Positions 5,972-11,759 of a stretch of 11,759 nucleotides of DNA are shown here, in pieces. The notes beneath the pieces are model-generated. The model saw nothing but the letters and a program-made list of their open reading frames with translations, was not told where the DNA came from and did no database searches. The DNA lies in assembly GCA_034660735.1 (NCBI GenBank), contig JAYEJQ010000046.1:1-11759 (forward strand), given 5' to 3'. Position 1 is the first letter of the stretch. Each line of letters opens with the position of its first letter. The position numbers and the translations under genes are program-made. This DNA is from JAGLTA01 sp034660735. GTDB taxonomy: Bacteria; Patescibacteriota; Patescibacteriia; JAACEG01.

Positions 5972-6005
5972 AATTCAAAATGCAAAAATCAAAATGTAAA
6001 ATTTT
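5972..6005. repeat. Short AT-rich imperfect direct repeat upstream of mreB
   Basis: The units ATTCAAAATGC, AAAATCAAAATGT and AAAATTTTA repeat imperfectly just upstream of the mreB start. It is simple sequence, in the same style as the AT-rich part of the insertion inside mnmA (8355-8381). It could be a remnant of an intergenic repeat or simply low-complexity promoter DNA. Confidence 0.3.
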
Positions 6006-6130
6006 ATATTTTCTAAATTTTTCAATTTTATTGAACATACTTTTATCTTAATAGACTTATTTTTAATAATCAATAGTTTGCCGCTTTTTTGATAATATTA
6101 ACAACTTCCCCGCTCCGCGTCAATATTCCT

Positions 6131-7609
6131 TTACCCCTTTTTAGTCACATTAAACCCCATATATTTTCCAAGCATTAATCTTGTCTGCGCGTCAATGGCT
6201 GGAATTGATCCAAAAATAATCATACAATAAGGAAACAAAATCCATTGAAAAAACATTGCAATATATTTATAAAATTTATGCTTCCGCGGCCGCGAAGGCA
6301 AAATCGTAATACTTAAAATAGCGGAAACTAACAAACCGACCATCGCGACTGTCATAAGATATTTTAAAATAATTGGAGCATTTTGCGCTAAAATAGTTGT
6401 TTCAGTATCATCGTTAAGCATCTTAAGCGGAAGCCATCCTAAAATAAAAATAAGTATCGGGGCTGTTGCCCACGAATAAACACCTTCAAACTGATTCCAT
6501 AAATAACGGAATTTTTTAAAAAATTTTATCTTTTTATTACCCCACATATTCCATACCATATATGGAAAATTTTCTACGCCGTAAGCCCAGCGACGAATCT
6601 GATTATACTGATTTTTCATACTTACCCAAAAACTACCTTCGTAAGCCGTATCCATAGAAACTGGAATATACATAGGAATAACTTTATAATCCCCATCATA
6701 ACGAATTATCCCCTGTAAACAAATCCTTGAATCTTCTGTCACGATTGTTTTATCCCAAAAACCGACATCAACCAAGGCTTTAAAACTCATACTATGCGAA
6801 GAAAAAGTGAACAGTCTTTCAGGTCGCGCTAAATCCGTAAAAAGCCAAAAAGTGGTGCTGTTATGCACAATTCTTATTAAGGCTGGAGACTCCCAAATAT
6901 TATTATTATAAACAGCTATCGGCTGATAGCTTGCACGGCATCTATTCGGATTTGTTAAAAAAGAATATGTTAAATAAGAAAAATATTGCTTATGCGGACG
7001 TGTGTCAATATCAAAATTAGAGACTATTACATTTTCATAGGATATTTTCTGCTGGTCAATAAATTCTTTAGCTATATGTCCTGCCCAATTCGCGTTAGCC
7101 CCCTTTCCAGCTAATTCGCCAGATAAATTTTTAGGATGCAGAGTTATTATAAATTTAAAAAATTTATCTCCAAATTCTCTATTTATCGCTTCAATATTCT
7201 TGCTGCAATTTTCTTCGTTCCGCTCCTCACCTGACAAAACAACAATAAATTTATCTAATGGATAATCTGTTTTTACTATTTCGCGAAAAGTTGATTGTAA
7301 AACTTTCAGTGGCTCAATAGAAAAAGGCAAAACCAAAAGATGATAAATTTTTTGCCAGTCTTTATCTTTTTCTTGTTTTAATCTTGCCGCGTAATTAATC
7401 TTTTTGTCTTGACGAAATTTAATCCAAGAATGGATTAAATGGATTAACATATAAAAAACTCTCACTGTCCAATATACATCAAAAACGATAATAAAATAGA
7501 TTGCCCATAAAGGCTTTATAAAAGATAATGTTATTAAACCTATTAAAGTTATCCATACCATCGCGCCTGGAATAATCTCTAAAATTCTATATTTTGTTCT
7601 ATCTGTCAT
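6131..7609 (-). CDS. Membrane glycosyltransferase, family 2 type
   Basis: A 492-residue integral membrane protein with a cytoplasmic GT-A domain. Two helices (about 13-31 and 33-58) precede the catalytic region (about 85-345). That region has GKGANANWA (168-176, the usual Gly-Lys-x-x-Ala-x-Asn), the metal-binding Asp200-Ile-Asp202, Glu292-Asp293 in VTEDSRI as the likely catalytic base region, and QIRRW (337-341), which is typical of processive cellulose- and hyaluronan-synthase-like enzymes. Three or four helices follow (about 378-398, 413-437, 446-470). It probably polymerises or transfers a sugar to a lipid-linked or surface polysaccharide; the sugar cannot be told. Asn-rich or loop segments between the DxD and TED motifs give it a longer middle than the smallest family members. 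It follows mnmA by 53 bases. The ATG at 7607-7609 opens MTDRTKYRIL. No Shine-Dalgarno sequence is seen. Confidence 0.9.
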   Translation of the reverse strand: MTDRTKYRILEIIPGAMVWITLIGLITLSFIKPLWAIYFIIVFDVYWTVRVFYMLIHLIHSWIKFRQDKKINYAARLKQEKDKDWQKIYHLLVLPFSIEPLKVLQSTFREIVKTDYPLDKFIVVLSGEERNEENCSKNIEAINREFGDKFFKFIITLHPKNLSGELAGKGANANWAGHIAKEFIDQQKISYENVIVSNFDIDTRPHKQYFSYLTYSFLTNPNRCRASYQPIAVYNNNIWESPALIRIVHNSTTFWLFTDLARPERLFTFSSHSMSFKALVDVGFWDKTIVTEDSRICLQGIIRYDGDYKVIPMYIPVSMDTAYEGSFWVSMKNQYNQIRRWAYGVENFPYMVWNMWGNKKIKFFKKFRYLWNQFEGVYSWATAPILIFILGWLPLKMLNDDTETTILAQNAPIILKYLMTVAMVGLLVSAILSITILPSRPRKHKFYKYIAMFFQWILFPYCMIIFGSIPAIDAQTRLMLGKYMGFNVTKKG

Positions 7610-7662
7610 AAATTAATTTTTTACTAATGGCACGAACGCAAATCCGTGGTAGTTTAACTGTT

Positions 7663-8769
7663 CTAACAAATTATTCCTCCGCCAAGCAATTCTCTTTTTT
7701 TATAAAACACAACTGACTGCCCAGCCGTAATCGCTCTTTGGGATTTTAAAAAATTAACCTTGTATTTTTTATTTTGTAAAATTATTTCGCATTTTTCCAA
7801 AGGATGCAGATACCTTATGCACGCGCGGCATTTTAGCGGCATTGCAGGTTTTTTACCGCTTATCCAATTTAAATTTTTAACAAATAAATTTTTACTGTAT
7901 AAAATTTTGTCGTCAAATTTATTCGCAACAAATAAAACATTTTTTTTATAATCCATTCTAACAACATAAAAAGGTCCTATGCCGCCTATCTTTATTTGTC
8001 GCCTCTGCCCGATTGTGTAAAGTGGCAAACCGTTATGCTCGCCGATTATTTCCCCGCTTAAATTTTTAATAAGCCCCTTTTTTAATCTTAAATTTTCTTG
8101 CAAAAAAAGATTGTGATCCTTGCTATTTAAAAAACAGATGTCTTGGCTCTCTTTCTCCATTGTTGGCAACCGCAATTTTTTTGCAATTTCAATAATCTCT
8201 TCTTTTAAAAAATCTCCCAAAGGAAAAAACAAATTTTTAAGTTGTGTCTGTTTTAAATTATATAAAAAATAACCCTGATCCTTCTTTTCATCTTTTGCCT
8301 TATATAATTTATAAACAATTTTTTTAGATGGAATTTTTAATTTATATTTATTTGGAATTTGAAATTTAAAATTTAAAATTTGTCGCCGAAGGCGGATATA
8401 GTGTCCTGTTGCTAAAAAATCAAAATTAATTTTTTTCATTTCCTTAAATAATAAACCGAATTTTATCTCTTTATTGCATTTTACACACGGATTTGGAGTT
8501 CGTCCTCGCGCGTATTCATTAAGAAAATATTTTATAATTTTTTGCTTAAACTCTTTTCTGAAATCAACAATCTTTAAAGGAATCTTTAATTTTTCCGCTA
8601 CGGCTTGCGCCGCTGATTTATCATTTTTTAAATTGACCTGACCTAAATTCATAAACAGCCCTGCAACATCATACTCCTGTTTTTGTAACAGCGCCGCGCA
8701 AACAGCGGAATCAACCCCGCCAGACAAAGCAACTAAAACCTTTTTCTGTTTTCTACTATTTAACATCAT
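7663..8769 (-). CDS. mnmA: tRNA-specific 2-thiouridylase MnmA
   Basis: This enzyme activates U34 of Lys, Glu and Gln tRNAs with ATP and inserts sulfur to give 2-thiouridine. Residues count from the ATG at 8767-8769 (368 in all). The PP-loop is ALSGGVDSAV (14-23). Cys95 in RTPNPCVKCN and Cys212 in SQDICFL are the catalytic pair. ATGHY (120-124), KDQGYFLYNL (163-172), TIGQRR and the C-terminal Gly-Gly-Gly-Ile-Ile end are all typical. A TTG at 8784 would extend the frame by five residues (LLWQI) into the upstream gene; I prefer ATG 8769 or 8766, as MnmA proteins usually begin close to the PP-loop. The start overlaps the end of the lipoprotein gene by 11-14 bases, so the two are co-transcribed. 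Residues about 127-150 are an unusual insertion coded by repeat-like DNA. Confidence 0.95.
   Translation of the reverse strand: MMLNSRKQKKVLVALSGGVDSAVCAALLQKQEYDVAGLFMNLGQVNLKNDKSAAQAVAEKLKIPLKIVDFRKEFKQKIIKYFLNEYARGRTPNPCVKCNKEIKFGLLFKEMKKINFDFLATGHYIRLRRQILNFKFQIPNKYKLKIPSKKIVYKLYKAKDEKKDQGYFLYNLKQTQLKNLFFPLGDFLKEEIIEIAKKLRLPTMEKESQDICFLNSKDHNLFLQENLRLKKGLIKNLSGEIIGEHNGLPLYTIGQRRQIKIGGIGPFYVVRMDYKKNVLFVANKFDDKILYSKNLFVKNLNWISGKKPAMPLKCRACIRYLHPLEKCEIILQNKKYKVNFLKSQRAITAGQSVVFYKKRELLGGGIIC
8320..8395 (-). repeat. Repeat-like in-frame insertion inside mnmA
   Basis: This piece encodes about 24 residues between ATGHYIR and KLYKAKDEKKDQ, where other MnmA proteins have a shorter loop. Its DNA has a small GC hairpin (CGCC, GAA loop, GGCG at 8384-8394) next to AT-rich tandem units of the AAATTTAAAATTT type (8355-8381). 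That combination looks like an intergenic repeat and not like coding sequence. It is a whole number of codons and does not break the frame. Confidence 0.5.
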
Positions 8770-10966
8770 AATTTGCCATAGCAATATCTATTGTAACAAA
8801 ATCTACTGCCGAATCTGCTTCTATGATTGCTTCTATTTCTTCTAATTCTTTTAAATTTTTTGTTTGTAATTTTAACTGATATGCTGACATTAGCGGTATT
8901 TGACCGACAATCTCACCGTTTACTAAATCTGCTACTCGTTGTATTTCATCTAAATTATAAAATCCGTTATTCATAATGACTAACACTAAATTTACAGAAA
9001 TTTTACCTCCATTTTCATCTAAAACAATCTCGTTGGGCTGAGGTGTTATTGTTCTAATCTTATTAGGAAATCTATCTTTAGCCTTTTTTATTTCAATATC
9101 AAAATCTTCTAAATTAAATTCTTTACTATCACATATTGATCCATCGCTATTACAATAAGTCATTCCACAATTTTTACCTTCAAATTTCCATATTCCATCT
9201 TCTTTGATTAATGTAACAATACATCTAGAAATTATTTTTGTTTCTTTGTTGATTCCTTGAATACCCAAGATACTATACCATGCAAGAATATCCTCGGAAA
9301 TAATTTTTACATCTATTAAATTATTTTCTTTAATGATTGGCGCGGCTTCTTTTAAAAACTCTTTATATTCCTCATAATCTTTTTTTCCATCTTTTATGGT
9401 AATATTCTCATTGGGAATAAAGACAACAACTTTATCAACATCCAAATCTTCAATCGCTTTATAATATTCCATATAAACTTCAGATGGACTTAATCCGATT
9501 AAAAAATCGTTGTTTATTTTATTATCAGGACTTAAAAATATTTTGGATTTTAACTTCCCCTCTCCATTCGGATTGTATCCGTTTTTAACTTCGTCTCCGT
9601 CTGAATATCCATCGCCGTCAGTATCTGAATTTTTTGGATCTGTTCCATATATTTTTTCTTCTTTGTCTGTTAGCCCGTCTTTATCAGTATCAACAAAATT
9701 ATTATTTTGCTCAAAAGAATCATCTATTGATTGCGGCATCATTTTTTCTATTTCGTCAGTTAGCGACTTGACGTCTTTCGGAATTTCTATTTTAATCGGC
9801 TTGTTAAAATCTGAGTATTGTAAATTTCCAGAAATATCAATGTTAAGCGCGCCTGCTGGCATTTTTTCTCCATTAAATTCTACGCCTGAAAAATCAACCA
9901 TAAAATTAAAATTTGATTTGCGGAGATAAAAATCTTTCTTGTCTATCCAGATCTCGCCTTCTAATTTTTTAATTATGCTTGATAATTTTTGTAAAAAAGA
10001 ATTAAATTCAGGATCATTGAAAATTTCATCAAACATATCCTGCTCTATTCCTTTACTATTTTCAATATCTATAAGCTCTTCTTTAAAAATTTTAATAAAT
10101 TCTTTTATCAGTTTATCTAAATTATTTTTATTTAAACTTACTTGATAGCGATAGCATTTTTTGCCGTCAATTTTTTCATCTTTTAATCTTTTGTCAAATT
10201 TAATAATTTTATAATCCTTAATCAGTTTATTAAATTTTTGTTCCAATTTTTCTAATTTCTCTTTATTTTTAGTAAAGTCAAAAACGTCTGTTTCTAATTC
10301 TATGTCTAAACCTGATTGTTCCATCTGCGCTTTTTGCAACTCTTGCATTTTCTCAAGGTCTAATTCATACCATTGATTTGCAAATTGCCCTGCCATCGAA
10401 GACAGTGGAAATGGAAGCTGTCCTACTTTAAAATAAATTTTTTGATCAGTAAATTTTACTTCGCCGTCCATTTTTATCTCCATTCCGCCAAAATCAAAAT
10501 TAAAGTTAAATTTCGTTTCGCCTTTTGGATCTGTTTCGTTGGTTTGGTCGGTAACTCCAGATAAAGAAATATTACATCCTGCATCTATCGGACCTGAGCC
10601 GAGTATCGGCATACTGTTTCCGAGCATAGATGCCTTATTGGGCATAGGCGGCATATCTTCGTCAATTCCATTTAAAGAAACACTCTCTCCTAAAACTTGC
10701 GGATTTGCATTGTTGCTTAAAAATGACAATAAATCTGTTTCCATTTTAGACGGATCAATATGCATTTCAACAAAAATGTCTGCTTTATACTTCACTGTTT
10801 TTATATTTTGCATTTTATCTACCATCAAACCGATAGCCTCCTCTGGCTTTTTTTCAAAAAAAGGAATCGTCATCTCTTTATTTAAAAACAAAGCATAACA
10901 CCCAGCCAAACTCACGATTACGATTACAATCAAAATAAAAATGATTGCATAAACTTTCTTACTCAT
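8756..10966 (-). CDS. Large multidomain surface lipoprotein
   Basis: A 736-residue predicted lipoprotein of unknown function. Residues 1-22 are a signal peptide with lipobox SLAGC (Cys23 lipidated). About 45-400 resembles LolA/LppX-like carrier or DUF6612-type lipoproteins: MVDKMQNIKTVKYKADIFVEM, paired beta segments, and YRYQVSLNK. It is interrupted by a Met/Pro/Gly-rich low-complexity stretch (about 100-127) and a charged helix (205-260). Residues 426-437 and 448-459 are two thrombospondin type 3 calcium-binding repeats (DxDxDGxxDxxE). About 490-605 looks like an NTF2/SnoaL-like fold, with Cys582, 600, 605 and 612 as possible disulfides. About 645-730 resembles the N-terminal propeptide of subtilisin-like (S8, fervidolysin type) proteases: NGEIVGQIPLMSAYQLKL followed by LKELEEIEAIIEADSAVDFV. 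No protease domain follows. It starts 7 bases after the uppP stop and overlaps mnmA. Domain calls are from pattern recognition only. Confidence 0.85.
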   Translation of the reverse strand: MSKKVYAIIFILIVIVIVSLAGCYALFLNKEMTIPFFEKKPEEAIGLMVDKMQNIKTVKYKADIFVEMHIDPSKMETDLLSFLSNNANPQVLGESVSLNGIDEDMPPMPNKASMLGNSMPILGSGPIDAGCNISLSGVTDQTNETDPKGETKFNFNFDFGGMEIKMDGEVKFTDQKIYFKVGQLPFPLSSMAGQFANQWYELDLEKMQELQKAQMEQSGLDIELETDVFDFTKNKEKLEKLEQKFNKLIKDYKIIKFDKRLKDEKIDGKKCYRYQVSLNKNNLDKLIKEFIKIFKEELIDIENSKGIEQDMFDEIFNDPEFNSFLQKLSSIIKKLEGEIWIDKKDFYLRKSNFNFMVDFSGVEFNGEKMPAGALNIDISGNLQYSDFNKPIKIEIPKDVKSLTDEIEKMMPQSIDDSFEQNNNFVDTDKDGLTDKEEKIYGTDPKNSDTDGDGYSDGDEVKNGYNPNGEGKLKSKIFLSPDNKINNDFLIGLSPSEVYMEYYKAIEDLDVDKVVVFIPNENITIKDGKKDYEEYKEFLKEAAPIIKENNLIDVKIISEDILAWYSILGIQGINKETKIISRCIVTLIKEDGIWKFEGKNCGMTYCNSDGSICDSKEFNLEDFDIEIKKAKDRFPNKIRTITPQPNEIVLDENGGKISVNLVLVIMNNGFYNLDEIQRVADLVNGEIVGQIPLMSAYQLKLQTKNLKELEEIEAIIEADSAVDFVTIDIAMANYDVK

Positions 10967-10973
10967 AAAATTA

Positions 10974-11759
10974 TTATTTAAAAATTATTAAAATGAAACT
11001 TAATGTAAATCTATAAAAAATAAACGGAATAAAAGATCGCTTTTTGATAAACTTCATAAAATATTTAATAGTCAAAAAAGCGAATAAAAAAGAAAAAATA
11101 AAACCTGTCAATAAAATATAAAATTCTTGCGCAAACAAATCGTTCCTTGCTAATTCAGGAATTTTAACTATTGACGCTCCTAAAATTATCGGAATTGATA
11201 ACAAGAAAGAAAAGCGAACAACTGCTTCTCTTTTTAAACCGCAAAACAGACCGGCGGTCATTGTTATTCCCGAACGAGAAGTTCCCGGAATTAAAGCGAT
11301 TGCTTGCGCGCAACCGATTAACAAAGATTGCCTCCAATTTAACTTATTAATATTATAATATTTTTTAGCAAACTTTTCAACTGCTAAAAGCAAAATTCCG
11401 CCGATAATCAGCATTGCTATTATTGTATTTATGGAACGAAATCTCGTATCAATTAAATCCTCTAAAAAATACCCAGCTAAGGCGGCTGGGATTGTGGCTA
11501 AAATTATTAAAAAGGTTAATTTTGCGTGTTGATCGAATTTTCCCTTGCAAATATTGAAAAAGGATTTAACTAACGACAAAATATCTTTTCTAAAAAAAAG
11601 AATTACAGCCAATAATGACGCTAAATGCAAAACGATATCAAACCCCAGTTCATTTTTTTTATAAGGCAAGTCTATTATTTTATGCAGTATTGCCAAATGC
11701 GCTGAACTTGAGATTGGCAAAAACTCGGTTATGCCTTGTGTTATGCCAAAAATAGCGGC
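10974..11759 (-). CDS. uppP: Undecaprenyl-diphosphate phosphatase, 5' end outside window
   Basis: This integral membrane enzyme recycles undecaprenyl diphosphate to the monophosphate carrier used for peptidoglycan and surface polysaccharides; it is linked to bacitracin resistance. The frame is open to the window edge, giving 261 residues; the usual length is about 265-280, so only a few residues are missing. Counting from the edge, Q8-x-x-x-E12 followed by FLPISSSAHL is the first active-site motif, and PGTSRSG (158-164) with Arg162 is the second. The rest is strongly hydrophobic, with at least six helices. A TTG at 11718-11720 could be taken as a start, but it is the Leu of the conserved EFLPISSSAH motif, so it is internal. 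It leads an apparent operon with the lipoprotein and mnmA. Confidence 0.96.
   Translation of the reverse strand, partial: AAIFGITQGITEFLPISSSAHLAILHKIIDLPYKKNELGFDIVLHLASLLAVILFFRKDILSLVKSFFNICKGKFDQHAKLTFLIILATIPAALAGYFLEDLIDTRFRSINTIIAMLIIGGILLLAVEKFAKKYYNINKLNWRQSLLIGCAQAIALIPGTSRSGITMTAGLFCGLKREAVVRFSFLLSIPIILGASIVKIPELARNDLFAQEFYILLTGFIFSFLFAFLTIKYFMKFIKKRSFIPFIFYRFTLSFILIIFK

Noticed and set aside
7610..7662. CACG/CGTG inverted repeat between mnmA and the glycosyltransferase
   Set aside because: Arms of four bases with an imperfect interior are expected by chance.
9510..10898. Several plus-strand open frames opposite the lipoprotein gene
   Set aside because: They are antisense shadows rich in Ser, Phe and Leu, caused by the Lys/Glu/Asp-rich coding strand of the real gene.

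Overview
The window is AT-rich and gene-dense. It reads like a chromosome segment from a small-genome bacterium of the Patescibacteria/CPR type (Parcubacteria-like). That is an inference from several things: low GC, short intergenic gaps, an orphan TrpG/PabA glutaminase, cell-envelope genes mixed with predicted lipoproteins of the type seen in these lineages, AT-rich and palindromic repeats between and inside genes, and no clear Shine-Dalgarno sequence in front of any start codon. No rRNA, tRNA or CRISPR array was seen.

Left part (1-2035), rearranged. The 3' end of an unidentified gene (2-94) is followed by about 310 bases without a gene, which hold a structured palindromic repeat (copy A, 261-379). 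Then comes a membrane-anchored protein gene (405-1477) broken by a one-base frameshift in a run of seven A. It is bracketed by 26-base inverted repeats matching at 24 positions (354-379 and 1477-1502). Next is the C-terminal remnant of an IS110-family transposase on the minus strand (1586-1894) with a terminator-like hairpin. It is joined directly to a roughly 100-base duplicated fragment of the downstream peptidyl-prolyl isomerase gene (1894-2018).

Middle part (2034-4333), plus strand. A two-gene AbiE-type abortive-infection/toxin-antitoxin module (abiEi-abiEii, 4-base overlap) sits behind a near-consensus promoter. An inverted repeat covers the -10 box and the start codon and is a good candidate for the AbiEi operator. 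A second copy of the structured repeat (copy B) follows, then a complete gene for a cyclophilin-type lipoprotein isomerase, whose linker region is the source or sister of the upstream fragment.

Right part (4349-11759), all on the minus strand and mostly housekeeping. In transcription order: uppP (5' end beyond the window), a 736-residue multidomain lipoprotein, mnmA, a membrane glycosyltransferase, mreB and trpG/pabA. Spacings of 7 bases, an overlap, 53, 167 and 10 bases suggest at least two transcription units. The theme is envelope growth (undecaprenyl carrier recycling, surface polysaccharide synthesis, cell shape) plus tRNA thiolation. The trpG reading frame converges on the isomerase gene with only 15 bases between.

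Most notable are the AbiE module with its predicted operator inside a visibly rearranged region, the dispersed structured repeat with a compensatory base-pair change between copies, a repeat-like in-frame insertion inside mnmA, and a lipoprotein that ends in a region resembling a subtilisin propeptide with no protease nearby.
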